From Gammaproteobacteria bacterium (GTDB lineage: Bacteria; Pseudomonadota; Gammaproteobacteria; S012-40), in contig JAOUHV010000016.1 in assembly GCA_029884425.1 (NCBI GenBank), positions 1-48,444 of the forward strand: a stretch of 48,444 bases of DNA. The letters are read 5' to 3'. How positions within the stretch are numbered: the first letter of the stretch is position 1; each line of letters opens with the position of its first letter. Both the position numbers and the translations under genes were made by a program. Under the pieces are notes generated by a model that searched no databases, was not told the DNA's origin, and saw nothing but the letters and a program-made list of their open reading frames with translations. Below, one piece after another: positions 26,644-35,791 of the stretch.

Positions 26644-26716
26644 TACTGGCCCCTGATGGGTGTTTTCCTTTAAAATTTGCCTTTATTTCACCGGCAAAAG
26701 AGGAAACACAATCCGC

Positions 26717-28051
26717 GTGCAAATTATTCCCCGCAACGAGCACAATATTTCCCGTAGTCAGATTAGCGATGCTGCATTGAAGGTGCTGTATCGATTGAGA
26801 AAAGCCGGTTATGAAGGGTATCTGGTCGGTGGTGGGGTGCGTGACCTGTTGCTGCAAGGTAATCCCAAGGATTTCGACGTGGCGACCGATGCCACCCCTG
26901 AGGATGTTCGCCGCCTGTTTCGCAATTGTCGCCTGATTGGCCGTCGTTTTCGTCTGGCGCATGTGCATTTTGGTGACGAAATCATCGAAGTGGCCACCTT
27001 TCGGGGCCAGCACCAGGGTGATCAGGGCGATGCCGGTCAAATCGTCAACGGCATGATTGTGCGTGACAACGTCTATGGCACGCTGGAAGAAGATGCCTGG
27101 CGTCGTGATTTCACCGTCAATTCGCTGTACTACAACATCGCAGACTTTTCCCTGGTGGACCACGTGGGCGGCATGGAGGACATCCAGGCACGCCGTCTGC
27201 GCATGATTGGTGATCCCGAGGTGCGCTACAACGAAGACCCGGTGCGCATGCTGCGCGCGGTGCGTTTTGCCGCCAAGCTGGGGTTTAGCATCGAACAGCA
27301 CACGGAAGAACCGATGGTGCGTTTGGCGCATTTGCTGGTGGATGTGCCACCTGCGCGCCTGTTTGAAGAAGTGCTCAAGCTGTTTCTTAGTGGCTATGCG
27401 CAGCGCACGTTCGAGCTGTTGGACAAATACCATTTGTTTGCCCAGTTGTTTCCGCAGGCGCAGGACGGCGTAGATCATCAGCAGCGTTTCCGTAATTTTA
27501 TCGGCGCGGCGCTGGCCAATTGCGATCAGCGGATTGCGGAAGGCAAGAGCGTGACGCCGGCGTTTGTGTTTGCCGTACTGCTCTGGTACCCGGTGCAGCA
27601 TTTGCGCGAGCATTTTATGGAGCGCGGCGAAACCGAATCACAGGCTATGTCTGAAGCCGCCAATGCGGTGCTGGGTGGTCAATCGCAACGCGTTTCGATT
27701 CCGCGCCGCTTTCATGTGATGATCAAAGAAATTTGGCATTTGCAGGATCGCTTGGGTAAACGAGCCCCCAAGCGTTCTGCGCGTTTGCTGTCACATCCGC
27801 GTTTCCGTGCGGGCTATGATTTCTTGCTGTTGCGCGCGCAGGTCGGTGAGGTAGAGGCCGAACTGGCGCAGTGGTGGACGGAATTTGCTCAGGCCGGCGA
27901 TGCACATCAGGAAAAAATGGTGCGGAATTTCCGCCATCATGGTGCCGGCGCTGGTGCGGCAGCGGGCGCAGATGCGCCGGTCAAAAAGCGCCGTCGTCGT
28001 CGCAGCAATGCCCGTCGCAGTGCTGGTCCGATCAATCAAAATGAAGACTAG
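26717..28051 (+). CDS. pcnB: Poly(A) polymerase I PcnB
   Basis: This protein of about 444 aa matches PcnB. It contains ISRSQISDAALKVLYRLRKAGY, nucleotidyltransferase motif LVGGGVRDLLL with DFDVATDATPED, RRFRLAHVHFG, RRDFTVNSLYYN, and the RNA-binding region. An Arg-rich C-terminus (KKRRRRRSNARR) is typical of PcnB and separates it from CCA-adding enzymes. It adds poly(A) tails that promote RNA decay. The start is uncertain: GTG 26717 lies 12 bases after GAGGA, an ATC at 26711 is better placed, and a GTG at 26660 would give a longer protein. E. coli pcnB uses a rare AUU start. The stop overlaps folK by 11 bp. Confidence 0.93.
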   Translation: MQIIPRNEHNISRSQISDAALKVLYRLRKAGYEGYLVGGGVRDLLLQGNPKDFDVATDATPEDVRRLFRNCRLIGRRFRLAHVHFGDEIIEVATFRGQHQGDQGDAGQIVNGMIVRDNVYGTLEEDAWRRDFTVNSLYYNIADFSLVDHVGGMEDIQARRLRMIGDPEVRYNEDPVRMLRAVRFAAKLGFSIEQHTEEPMVRLAHLLVDVPPARLFEEVLKLFLSGYAQRTFELLDKYHLFAQLFPQAQDGVDHQQRFRNFIGAALANCDQRIAEGKSVTPAFVFAVLLWYPVQHLREHFMERGETESQAMSEAANAVLGGQSQRVSIPRRFHVMIKEIWHLQDRLGKRAPKRSARLLSHPRFRAGYDFLLLRAQVGEVEAELAQWWTEFAQAGDAHQEKMVRNFRHHGAGAGAAAGADAPVKKRRRRRSNARRSAGPINQNED

Positions 28052-28535
28052 TTACATCGGCCTCGGCGCCAACCTGGGGGATGCAGTGGCTACCCTGCAG
28101 TGGGCGTTGCAGCGACTGGATGCTTCGGCGGAGTGTCAGCTGCGGGCCTGTTCGTCGTTTTATCGCAGTCGCCCGTTGGCGGACATGGATCAGCCGGATT
28201 ATGTGAATGCGGTGGCTGAGTTGGTCACCGACTTGTCTCCCCCGGCATTACTGGCCTTGCTGCACCGCATCGAAGACGAACAGGGACGAGAGCGTTTGCA
28301 GCGTTGGGGCGCGCGGACGCTGGATTTGGATATTTTGCTGTATGCTGATGTCCAATGGCAGACAGCGTCGTTGACGATTCCACATATCGGATTAACGCAA
28401 CGGGAGTTCGTGGTTTTCCCGCTGTTGGAAATTGCTCCCCAATTGGTGTTGCCAGACGGACGGCAGCTTGCCGAGGTAGCGCAGGGATTGGATTGGCGCG
28501 GAATGGAAAAAATGACGAGTGGTGAACATGCCTAA
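28041..28535 (+). CDS. folK: 2-amino-4-hydroxy-6-hydroxymethyldihydropteridine pyrophosphokinase FolK
   Basis: This 164-aa protein matches HPPK: YIGLGANLGD at the start, SSFYRSRPLADMDQPDYVNAV, and the RWGARTLDLDILLY motif whose aspartates bind magnesium. It transfers pyrophosphate from ATP to the pterin in folate synthesis. The ATG at 28041 lies inside the end of pcnB, and the stop overlaps the panB start, so the genes are tightly coupled. A pcnB-folK-panB order is common in gammaproteobacteria. Confidence 0.96.
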   Translation: MKTSYIGLGANLGDAVATLQWALQRLDASAECQLRACSSFYRSRPLADMDQPDYVNAVAELVTDLSPPALLALLHRIEDEQGRERLQRWGARTLDLDILLYADVQWQTASLTIPHIGLTQREFVVFPLLEIAPQLVLPDGRQLAEVAQGLDWRGMEKMTSGEHA

Positions 28536-29325
28536 ACCCAGTGTGACTGACTTGCTGAACATGAAGCAGGAAGGCAAGAAAATAGTTTGTTTGACCGCCT
28601 ACGATGCGTCGTTCGCGGCGCAAGCGGTGGAAAATGGCGTTGATATTTTGCTGGTAGGCGATTCTCTGGGAATGGTGGTGCAGGGTAAGGAAAGCACCGT
28701 GCCTGTGACGCTGGACGAAATGATTTATCACACCGCCGCAGTTCGGCGCGGTTCGGCGCAGACGATGGTGATCGCCGACATGCCGTTCATGAGTTTTAGC
28801 GACGTGCAGCAGACGCTGCATAATGCCGGTCGCCTGATGAAAGAAGGCGGTGCGCACATGGTGAAGCTGGAAGGTGCGCATCCACAGATTCTCGACAGCG
28901 TGCGTGCGCTGAGTTCGTACGGCATTCCGGTGTGCGGCCATCTGGGGCTGTTGCCGCAGTCTGTTTACAAGCTGGGTGGCTACAAGGTACAGGGGCGCGA
29001 GGAAGATGAGGGCAAACTGATCCTCAAACAGGCGCTGGAACTGCAGGCGGCCGGGGCCGATTTGCTGGTGCTGGAGTGCCTGCCGGCGCGCTTGGCCGAG
29101 CGGATTTCATCGGCGCTGACTATTCCTACCATCGGTATTGGTGCCGGTGTTGATACTGACGGCCAGGTGCTGGTGTTGTACGACATGCTGGGCGTGACGC
29201 TGGGCAAGCGTCCCAAGTTTTCCAAAAATTTCATGCAGGGCCGCGACAGCATCGGTGCGGCGATTGCCGCTTACGTGGCCGAAGTTCGCTCCAGTCAGTT
29301 TCCTGCGCCTGAGCACGGCTTCTAA
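28528..29325 (+). CDS. panB: 3-methyl-2-oxobutanoate hydroxymethyltransferase PanB
   Basis: This 265-aa enzyme makes ketopantoate from 2-oxoisovalerate and methylenetetrahydrofolate. Motifs include VCLTAYDASFA, LLVGDSLGMVVQG, MVKLEGA, PVCGHLGLLPQSV, LVLECLPA and PTIGIGAGVDTDGQ. I chose the ATG at 28528 (MPKPSVTDLL), overlapping folK by 8 bp; a GTG at 28519 is in frame. It begins the panB-panC-panD pantothenate block. Confidence 0.97.
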   Translation: MPKPSVTDLLNMKQEGKKIVCLTAYDASFAAQAVENGVDILLVGDSLGMVVQGKESTVPVTLDEMIYHTAAVRRGSAQTMVIADMPFMSFSDVQQTLHNAGRLMKEGGAHMVKLEGAHPQILDSVRALSSYGIPVCGHLGLLPQSVYKLGGYKVQGREEDEGKLILKQALELQAAGADLLVLECLPARLAERISSALTIPTIGIGAGVDTDGQVLVLYDMLGVTLGKRPKFSKNFMQGRDSIGAAIAAYVAEVRSSQFPAPEHGF

Positions 29326-29328
29326 CCG

Positions 29329-30180
29329 ATGAAAACAGTCTCAACGGTAGAAGCATTGCGCGCCGAGATTGCCGATTGGCGCCGTCAGGGTCTGACGGTG
29401 GCATTTGTGCCGACCATGGGGAATTTGCACCAAGGCCATCTGGATTTGTGCCGGCACGGTGCAGAGCTGGCGGATCGGGTGGTGGTCAGTATTTTTGTCA
29501 ACCCGCTGCAATTTGGCGCCAACGAAGATCTGGACAGTTATCCGCGCACCCTGGCAGCGGACCAGCAAAAGCTGCAGGCCCAAGGGGTGCAGTTATTGTT
29601 TGCGCCAACCGAGGATCAACTTTACCCGTTTGGCCGCGAGGCTTCCTGTCGAGTCACTGTGCCCACCCTGACTGAGCAACTTTGCGGTGCCCATCGTCCG
29701 GGCCATTTCGATGGCGTGGCAACGGTGGTGACCAAGCTGCTAAACCTGGTTCAGGCCGATGTGGCAGTGTTTGGTGAAAAGGATTTTCAGCAATTGGCGG
29801 TGATCCGCCGGCTGGTGGCGGATCTATATATCCCTACCCGAATCATTGGTCATCCCACAACCCGTGAGGCTAGTGGTCTGGCGATGAGCTCGCGCAATGG
29901 CTATCTGAGCGATGAACAGCGCCAGCAGGCCGCGCAGATTTATGCCACGTTGGGGTGGGCAGGTCGCGAACTACAGCAGGGTAGAATGTGTCTAACGATT
30001 GAGCACGAGGCGCGTCAGGCACTGGAGCAGGCCGGGTTTGCGGTGGAATATTTTAGTATTTGTGACGTGGTTAAATTGCAGCCACTGAAGCAGCTCGCTG
30101 ATGAGGCCGTTATACTGGTGGCGGTGCGCCTGGGACGGACCCGCTTGATTGATAACCTACGGGTGGATTTGCGAAAATAG
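29329..30180 (+). CDS. panC: Pantothenate synthetase PanC
   Basis: This 283-aa enzyme joins pantoate and beta-alanine using ATP. Conserved parts include VPTMGNLHQGHLDL (nucleotide-binding), SIFVNPLQFG, RPGHFDGVATVVTKLLN, VFGEKDFQQLAVIR and GLAMSSRNGYLS. The start is 3 bp after panB. It ends 72 bp before panD, and the panD promoter overlaps its 3' end. Confidence 0.97.
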   Translation: MKTVSTVEALRAEIADWRRQGLTVAFVPTMGNLHQGHLDLCRHGAELADRVVVSIFVNPLQFGANEDLDSYPRTLAADQQKLQAQGVQLLFAPTEDQLYPFGREASCRVTVPTLTEQLCGAHRPGHFDGVATVVTKLLNLVQADVAVFGEKDFQQLAVIRRLVADLYIPTRIIGHPTTREASGLAMSSRNGYLSDEQRQQAAQIYATLGWAGRELQQGRMCLTIEHEARQALEQAGFAVEYFSICDVVKLQPLKQLADEAVILVAVRLGRTRLIDNLRVDLRK

Positions 30181-30197
30181 GCTCGAAAAGGCATAAT
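30169..30197 (+). promoter_or_regulatory. Sigma-70-type promoter for panD
   Basis: TTGCGA (30169-30174) and CATAAT (30192-30197) are separated by 17 bp and lie 55 bp before the panD start. The -35 box is inside the end of panC. It would allow panD to be made independently of panB-panC. Confidence 0.6.
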
Positions 30198-30252
30198 TGC
30201 GCGCCTAACCTCGATAGTAGAGTCTAAGACTCGGAAACAGGAATAGAGATAG

Positions 30253-30648
30253 ATGTATTTAACCTTACTCAAAGCCAAGCTTCACCGTGCCTGCGTGACT
30301 CATTCGGAGCTGGAATATGAGGGCTCCTGTGCCATCGACGCGGATTTGCTGGATGCTGCCGGCATTCGTGAGTACGAACAAATCCATATTTACAATGTGG
30401 CCAATGGTCATCGCTTTGTTACCTACGCTATTCGTGCTGAGGCGGGTTCCAAAATCATTTCGGTTAACGGCGCGGCGGCGCATCTGGCCAATCCAGGTGA
30501 TCGCATTATCATTTGCGCCTATGCCGGAATGGACAAAGCCGAAGCCGACCGTTTTGAACCCAGCATGGTGTATCTGAACGAACGCAATGAAATCACCGGT
30601 CAGCGCAATTTTATCCCGATGCAGCTGGCTGAAGTGGCCAACAACTAA
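30253..30648 (+). CDS. panD: Aspartate 1-decarboxylase PanD
   Basis: This 131-aa proenzyme makes beta-alanine for pantothenate. The self-cleavage site is G24-S25 in EYEGSCAID, where the serine becomes the pyruvoyl cofactor. K9 and the NGAAA segment are also conserved. It is preceded by a promoter-like sequence and followed by a clear terminator, so it can be a single transcription unit at the end of the pan block. Confidence 0.97.
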   Translation: MYLTLLKAKLHRACVTHSELEYEGSCAIDADLLDAAGIREYEQIHIYNVANGHRFVTYAIRAEAGSKIISVNGAAAHLANPGDRIIICAYAGMDKAEADRFEPSMVYLNERNEITGQRNFIPMQLAEVANN

Positions 30649-30653
30649 TTCTC

Positions 30654-30680
30654 AAGCCCGCCTGGCGCGGGCTTTTTTCT
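30654..30680 (+). terminator. Intrinsic terminator after panD
   Basis: AGCCCGC (30655-30661) pairs with GCGGGCT (30667-30673) around a short loop and is followed directly by a T-tract. Confidence 0.9.
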
Positions 30681-30813
30681 GCCTGCCTTTTCCTATTCCC
30701 GAGTACTCCAATAAGACAAATTTAATTTGCCGGCGCTAACTTTGCAGGATGCGTGTACGAGCAAACTTGCCGTGTGGCGGCAAATGCCGGTGCGCAAAAA
30801 AGGGGATGGAAGC

Positions 30814-31227
30814 ATGAGTAAAATAATAACGCTTTGTTTGTTAACTGTATTTTCTGCGTCGACCTGGGCGGCGGAAACCCGGATGCTGAGCAAGCACGAT
30901 GTGAAGGCAACCGCTGAACGGGCGGTAGCGGTGTTGCAGCGGGCACAATTGCCCGAGGTGGCCGAGCGCGAAACGCCAAACGGGATGGAAATCGAATTTA
31001 CCAATCCTTTGTACGGCAGTGCGATCGGCGCTTGTGCCAAGGGGCTGCGCAAAGACAAGCCACTGCAAATGCGTATTTACGAAGACATGAACGGCAATGT
31101 CTGGCTGGCCTATGAAGAGCCTCGGACCATCGTCAACGATTTTGGCGTGATTGAGTGCGGCAACGAAACCGCGCACATCAAGCAGACCTTGCAGGGATTT
31201 GCCTCGGCGGTGATTGGCGACGAGTGA
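30814..31227 (+). CDS. Exported DUF302-like protein
   Basis: This 137-aa protein has a signal peptide (MSKIITLCLLTVFSASTWA). It then has a domain resembling DUF302: AERAVAVLQRAQLPEVAERET, EFTNPLYGSAIGACAKGLRKDKPLQMRIYED and NGNVWLAYEEP. Function in this family is not established. The ATG at 30814 follows AGGGGATGGA and begins the signal peptide, so longer upstream starts are not used. Two cysteines (GACAKG and IECGNE) could form a disulfide. The gene stands alone between two terminators. Confidence 0.75.
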   Translation: MSKIITLCLLTVFSASTWAAETRMLSKHDVKATAERAVAVLQRAQLPEVAERETPNGMEIEFTNPLYGSAIGACAKGLRKDKPLQMRIYEDMNGNVWLAYEEPRTIVNDFGVIECGNETAHIKQTLQGFASAVIGDE

Positions 31228-31248
31228 TATTGTTCGCCACGTGATGAA

Positions 31249-31277
31249 TAAAAAAGCCCGCAAATTGCGGGCTTTTT
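31249..31277. terminator. Bidirectional terminator between the DUF302-like gene and ppc
   Basis: AAAAAAGCCCGCAA and its complement TTGCGGGCTTTTTT form a near-perfect palindrome with A-tract and T-tract on the two sides, so it can end transcription from both directions between the convergent genes. Confidence 0.92.
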
Positions 31278-31298
31278 TGTTGGGCAGTGCCTGGATGG

Positions 31299-34100
31299 CT
31301 AGCCTGTGTTGCGAATGCCGGTGGCCACGGCGTTGATGCTACGAAGCAGCGGCACCAGCCAGGCTTGCTTGGCCGGGTCATTGTCTGCCAGCGCACGGTA
31401 GCGCTTGAGCAAAATCACCTGGATGTGGTTGAGCGGGTCCAGGTAAGGATTGCGGCGTGACAGTGACAGCGCCAGACTGGGATTTTCTTCCAGCAGGCGC
31501 GAATGGTCGCCGGCGTTCAAGGTCTGCTTCAGTGTGCGCTTGAATTCCTTGCGGATCATTTCGTACACCTCGCGCGTGGCTTCCTGATCCACACACAGGC
31601 TCTGGTATTCCTCGGCGATGTCCATGTCGGCCTTGGTCAGCGCCATTTCGGTATTGCTCATCAGCGCGCGGAAGAATGGCCAGTGCTTGTTCATGGACTG
31701 CAAGGTGGCCAAATGCTGGGGGTTACTGTCACGCCATTTTTCCAGGGCAGCGCCAATACCATACCAGGCAGGCAAGGTGTGACGCGCCTGTGCCCAGCCA
31801 AATACCCACGAAATCGCACGGACTGAACCTTTGGTGCGGTCGCCTTTTTTGCGATGGGATGGGCGTGAGCCGATGTTCATCAGGCCGATTTCGCTGACGG
31901 GCGTGGCTTCGTAGAAATAATCCAGGAAGGCCGGCACGTTCTCGGTGAGGTGGCGATACTGATGCTCGCCTTCTGCGGCCAGTTCGCTCATGATCTGCAG
32001 GAAGTCTTCACGATCATCTTCCGTTTTTTCGATCAGGCAGCGGCTGGCTTTCATCAGGCCACTGGCACCCATGGTAAGTTCGTACACCGCCGTTTCGATG
32101 TTGCTGTATTTGAAGGACAGCACTTCGCCTTGTTCGGTGAATTTGATCTGGCCATGAACAGTGCCGGCGGGTTGCGACAGAATCGCTTCGTGAGTGGGGC
32201 CACCACCGCGACCGACGGTGCCGCCACGGCCATGGAACAGACGAATGTCCAGACCTTTGCTCTTGGCCAGGGCAGTGATTTGTTTTTGCGCCTTGTACAG
32301 ATTCCACACGGAAGCCAGAATGCCGCCATCTTTGCACGAATCGGAATAGCCCAGCATGACTTCCTGCAAATTGCCGGAGGCCTTGAGCAGGTGAGAATAG
32401 CAGGCGTTGTCGAACAGACGGGTCATGACCGGCTGAATGTGGGCCAAGTCTTCCACTGTCTCGAACAGCGGGCTGACGCGCACATGGCAGTGCCATTGGT
32501 CGTCTTTGAAACCGGCCAGCCCCGCCAAGCGTGCCAGGAACATGACTTCCATCACGTGCGAGGCTTCGTGCGTCATCGAGATGACGTATTCGCCGAAGGT
32601 GTTGGGGCTGAGGGTATTGCGCAGGCGACGCATGACCGAGAACACTTCAACCACGTCGCGGTTTTCTTCACTGAGCGCGGCAACATTGACTTCGGGCGCG
32701 TCCGGGCTCTGGATCAGCTCGGCGAGCAGGGCCAGCCGGCTTTCCTCGGACTTTTCCAGATAATCGGCTTTGCCGTAGTAGTCGGCAAGAATCTGCGCAA
32801 CTGCCAGAGTATGGCGGGTGGATTCCTGGCGAATGTCCAGCTTGTACAGATAAAAACCAAAGCTTTCCACCAGACGGATCAGGTCGAGCAACTCGCCGTT
32901 GGCCGAGAAATGGTCGCCCAGTTCGATCAACGAGTCGCGAATGACGTACAGGTCATCAAGGAATTCCTGCTCGTTTTTATAGGCGATGTTGTTGTCCTTG
33001 ACGGGCTTGTCCTGCAGTTTGCTCTTGATCGCGACCAGGTTGTCTTCCAGGCGGGTGCGAACAATGCGCAGCAGGCGACGATAGGGCTCGTGGGTAAATT
33101 GCTGCGGCTTATCGCCAAAAGCGCGGTCGCTGTAGTGCTCATATTGCGCCATGAGGCCGGTGATGGCGCTGCTGGACGGACACAGCTGGGCCGAGTGCGT
33201 CAGGTATTTCGCCAGCTTGCGCAGGCGGGTGACGTACTCGATCAATACGGTTTGCGCCTGCAGGTATAGAGCTAGTTCGGTAACTTCGGGTTTGACGTTG
33301 GGGTTGCCGTCGCGGTCGCCGCCAATCCAGGAGCCGAAATGAATAAAGCTGGGAGTGGTTACCCGTTGCCGACCTTTGGCATCGTAACCGTAATGCTTGA
33401 TCAGCGATTTATCCAGTTGGCGATAGACCTGGGGAATGGCTTCGAACAGGGTTTCGCGAGCGTAGTATAAACCCAGGCGGATTTCGTCGGACACGATGGG
33501 GCGCTGGCTGCGCACTTCGTCGGTGTGCCACAACACCCGGATCTGGCTTTCGAGTTTGTTCACCAGTTCGGCGTGCTCGTCCTTGGTCAGGCGGCTGTCG
33601 TCGAGCTCGGTGTTGATGTTGTAAATACGGCGCAGGTTTTCCATGATGCTGCGGCGTTTGGATTCGGTGGGGTGCGCAGTAATGACCGGAACATAGGCCA
33701 GGGACGACAGCAGCTTTTGTGCTTGGTCGGCGCTTATGCCTTGTTTTGTAAAGGATTTAACAATGCTGTCAAATGAGCCAGGGTAGGACTGGCCGCGGCG
33801 CAGGCCGGCACGACGCTGTTGCTGCTGGAAATCTTCCTCGGCGATATTCACCAGGCTGAAATAAATGCTGAACGCACGAATAACGTGAGTCAGGGTTTCC
33901 GGATCCAGATTGTCGATAATGCGCGCAAGGCGGCGGTGAGTGGTGGCATTGTATTGTTTGCGAAGGGTGATATAACCCGTGCGTAGCGCTTCTACAGCGG
34001 AAAACACGCCATCGCCTGCCTGCGTTTTCAGGACATTGCCCAAAAGTGTACCCAGCAGTTTTACCCGGTTGCGTAAAACTTTGTCACCTGCTTGTTTCAT
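31299..34100 (-). CDS. ppc: Phosphoenolpyruvate carboxylase
   Basis: This 933-aa enzyme adds bicarbonate to PEP to give oxaloacetate. Catalytic regions are visible: TAHPTESKRR with His143, the FHGRGGTVGRGGGPTHEA loop, GYSDSCKDGG, and the C-terminal RNTG that binds allosteric effectors in the family. I chose the ATG at 34100; a GTG at 34109 is in frame. It lies downstream of glgA on the same strand, with its own promoter-like TATAAT and a hairpin in the leader. Confidence 0.97.
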   Translation of the reverse strand: MKQAGDKVLRNRVKLLGTLLGNVLKTQAGDGVFSAVEALRTGYITLRKQYNATTHRRLARIIDNLDPETLTHVIRAFSIYFSLVNIAEEDFQQQQRRAGLRRGQSYPGSFDSIVKSFTKQGISADQAQKLLSSLAYVPVITAHPTESKRRSIMENLRRIYNINTELDDSRLTKDEHAELVNKLESQIRVLWHTDEVRSQRPIVSDEIRLGLYYARETLFEAIPQVYRQLDKSLIKHYGYDAKGRQRVTTPSFIHFGSWIGGDRDGNPNVKPEVTELALYLQAQTVLIEYVTRLRKLAKYLTHSAQLCPSSSAITGLMAQYEHYSDRAFGDKPQQFTHEPYRRLLRIVRTRLEDNLVAIKSKLQDKPVKDNNIAYKNEQEFLDDLYVIRDSLIELGDHFSANGELLDLIRLVESFGFYLYKLDIRQESTRHTLAVAQILADYYGKADYLEKSEESRLALLAELIQSPDAPEVNVAALSEENRDVVEVFSVMRRLRNTLSPNTFGEYVISMTHEASHVMEVMFLARLAGLAGFKDDQWHCHVRVSPLFETVEDLAHIQPVMTRLFDNACYSHLLKASGNLQEVMLGYSDSCKDGGILASVWNLYKAQKQITALAKSKGLDIRLFHGRGGTVGRGGGPTHEAILSQPAGTVHGQIKFTEQGEVLSFKYSNIETAVYELTMGASGLMKASRCLIEKTEDDREDFLQIMSELAAEGEHQYRHLTENVPAFLDYFYEATPVSEIGLMNIGSRPSHRKKGDRTKGSVRAISWVFGWAQARHTLPAWYGIGAALEKWRDSNPQHLATLQSMNKHWPFFRALMSNTEMALTKADMDIAEEYQSLCVDQEATREVYEMIRKEFKRTLKQTLNAGDHSRLLEENPSLALSLSRRNPYLDPLNHIQVILLKRYRALADNDPAKQAWLVPLLRSINAVATGIRNTG

Positions 34101-34138
34101 TGAAAACACTTCTTTGTTGATGTTCCGGAAGGAAAACT

Positions 34139-34167
34139 GTGTCTGCAGCGTTGCTATCTGCAGACAC
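34139..34167 (-). other. Perfect 10-bp hairpin in the glgA-ppc spacer / ppc leader
   Basis: GTGTCTGCAG (34139-34148) and CTGCAGACAC (34158-34167) form a perfect stem with a 9-nt loop. In the minus-strand transcript it is followed by AGTTTTCC. It could end glgA transcripts, act as an attenuator, or stabilise the ppc mRNA 5' end. Confidence 0.6.
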
Positions 34168-34180
34168 TCAAAAGGCCGGT

Positions 34181-34186
34181 ATTATA
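34181..34186 (-). promoter_or_regulatory. -10 element (TATAAT) for ppc
   Basis: The minus strand reads TATAAT here, 81 bp before the ppc ATG. The -35 region near 34204-34209 (ATACAA) is a poor match, so an activator may be needed. Transcripts would begin just before the hairpin at 34139-34167. Confidence 0.45.
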
Positions 34187-34209
34187 CCCCTAAAATGTCC
34201 TGTTTGTAT

Positions 34210-35655
34210 TTAGCGAGTTTGCAGCGCTTGCTGATATAGGGCTTGATAGCGTACCGCGCTTTGTTTCCAGCCAAAATCGATTTTCATGCCATTTAGCTGC
34301 AATTTATGCCAGATTTCCTTGGCATTGCGGTAGATATCGATGGCCGTCAAGGTGGTTTGGGTCATGGCCTGGGCCGAGCCGGTGTAAAAATGGAAGCCGG
34401 TAGCGGTGCCTTCGCGCAAAGTTTGTTCATTGGTATCGATCACCGAGTCGATCAAACCGCCGACATGGTGAACAATCGGCACGGTGCCGTAGCGCTGGCT
34501 GTAGATCTGGTTCAGCCCGCAAGGCTCAAATCGCGAAGGCATGAGGAACATGTCCGAGCCTGCTTCCAGCAAATGGGCGAGCGGTTCGCTGTAGCCAATG
34601 CGAACGCTGAATTGCTGCGGATGTTGTTGGGCGAGATTCTGCAGTGCCGTTTGCAATGTCTTGTCGCCGGAGCCAAGCATCACCACCTGCACGTCCTGCG
34701 CAAGCAGTGCCGGCAGGGCGGCCAGCACCCAGTCATAGCCTTTTTGCTCCACCATGCGACCCACCATGCCGATCAATGGCGCATCAGGGCGGACGGGCAA
34801 GCCGAACGCCTGTTGCAGTGCCGCTTTGTTGGCCGCCTTGGCATCCAGTTGGCGAACTGAATAGTTGGCCGCCAGATGCGGGTCTTTGGCCGGATTCCAT
34901 TCGCCGTCGTCGATGCCGTTGAGGATGCCCGACAGGCTGGCCTGACGATAACGCAGCAAATCTTGCAGGCCGCAGCCAAATTCGGCGCGGGTAATTTCTT
35001 GCGCATAACTGGGGCTGACGGTGTTGATCCGATCGGCGAAAACCAGGCCGCCTTTCATGAACGACAGTTGGTTGTAAAACTCCAGGCCATTCATACTCCA
35101 CAGTTGCGCAGGTAAATTCAGCCGGGCAAAGGTGCTGGCCGGAAACAGTCCCTGATAGGCCATGTTGTGGATGGTGAATACCGTGGCGGGGCGTGTGGTT
35201 TGCTGGGCGAGGAGTGCCGGTACCAGTGCTGTTTGCCAGTCATTGCAGTGCACGACATCGGCAGCCCAGTCCAGTCCCAGTTGGTTGTTGGCCAGTTGGC
35301 AGACAACGTTGCAGAAGGCGGCGAAGCGTTGCGCATTGTCCGACCAGTCGTCACCACTGGCGGTGCTGTAGGGGCCGCCGACACGCTCGAAGTATTCGGG
35401 AATATCGATAAACCAAACCGGAACTTTGGTTTTGGGCAATTTGCCTTGCAGTACGCGGCCAGGAAAATCGGTCTGAAATTCGGCGACCACCGTGGTACGT
35501 CCGGCATTTTTCAACGCACTAGGGTATGCTGGCATAACGATGCGAATGTCTTCGCCCAACTTTTGTAACGCGATGGGCAAGCCGCTGGACACATCTGCCA
35601 ATCCGCCGGTTTTGATTAGTGGAAAAACTTCGCTGCTCGCAAAAAGAATTCGCAT
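34210..35655 (-). CDS. glgA: Glycogen synthase GlgA (ADP-glucose type)
   Basis: This 481-aa glycosyltransferase begins MRILFASSEVFPLIKTGGLADV with the KTGGL ADP-glucose-binding motif. It also has FTIHNMAYQGLF, NTVSPSYAQEI, GILNGIDDGEWNP, and the C-terminal RFEPCGLNQIYSQRYGTVPIVHHVGGL. It extends glycogen chains from ADP-glucose. I chose the ATG at 35655, which fits the family start and follows AGGAA; a longer frame from 35697 adds 14 residues. No other glg genes are nearby. It is divergent from gnd. Confidence 0.96.
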   Translation of the reverse strand: MRILFASSEVFPLIKTGGLADVSSGLPIALQKLGEDIRIVMPAYPSALKNAGRTTVVAEFQTDFPGRVLQGKLPKTKVPVWFIDIPEYFERVGGPYSTASGDDWSDNAQRFAAFCNVVCQLANNQLGLDWAADVVHCNDWQTALVPALLAQQTTRPATVFTIHNMAYQGLFPASTFARLNLPAQLWSMNGLEFYNQLSFMKGGLVFADRINTVSPSYAQEITRAEFGCGLQDLLRYRQASLSGILNGIDDGEWNPAKDPHLAANYSVRQLDAKAANKAALQQAFGLPVRPDAPLIGMVGRMVEQKGYDWVLAALPALLAQDVQVVMLGSGDKTLQTALQNLAQQHPQQFSVRIGYSEPLAHLLEAGSDMFLMPSRFEPCGLNQIYSQRYGTVPIVHHVGGLIDSVIDTNEQTLREGTATGFHFYTGSAQAMTQTTLTAIDIYRNAKEIWHKLQLNGMKIDFGWKQSAVRYQALYQQALQTR

Positions 35656-35716
35656 TCGTGGTGTATTCCTGGCCCAATGATTGAAGTGCTTAGGCAATAA
35701 AGTAATCGCCCGTGAA

Positions 35717-35733
35717 TGACGTTATTGTCGTCA
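35717..35733. promoter_or_regulatory. Inverted repeat in the glgA-gnd divergent spacer
   Basis: TGACG and CGTCA are separated by 7 bp in the 136-bp divergent spacer. It may be an operator for either gene. It does not match the HexR consensus as I know it, and no regulator can be named. Confidence 0.3.
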
Positions 35734-35791
35734 GTTTGCGTTAATTTGCTGATTTTTACACAAAACAGGACTCGTATTAAAGGATCACGCT

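Noticed and set aside
26528-27613. 361-codon minus-strand frame opposite pcnB
   Set aside because: It is antisense to conserved PcnB motifs and has low-complexity His/Gln content typical of shadow frames.
31950-33269. 439-codon + strand frame opposite ppc
   Set aside because: It is antisense to highly conserved PEP carboxylase sequence and has no recognisable domain; it reflects codon bias of the real gene.
35717-35733. HexR-type operator between glgA and gnd
   Set aside because: The inverted repeat TGACG-N7-CGTCA does not match the HexR consensus as I know it, so no regulator is named.
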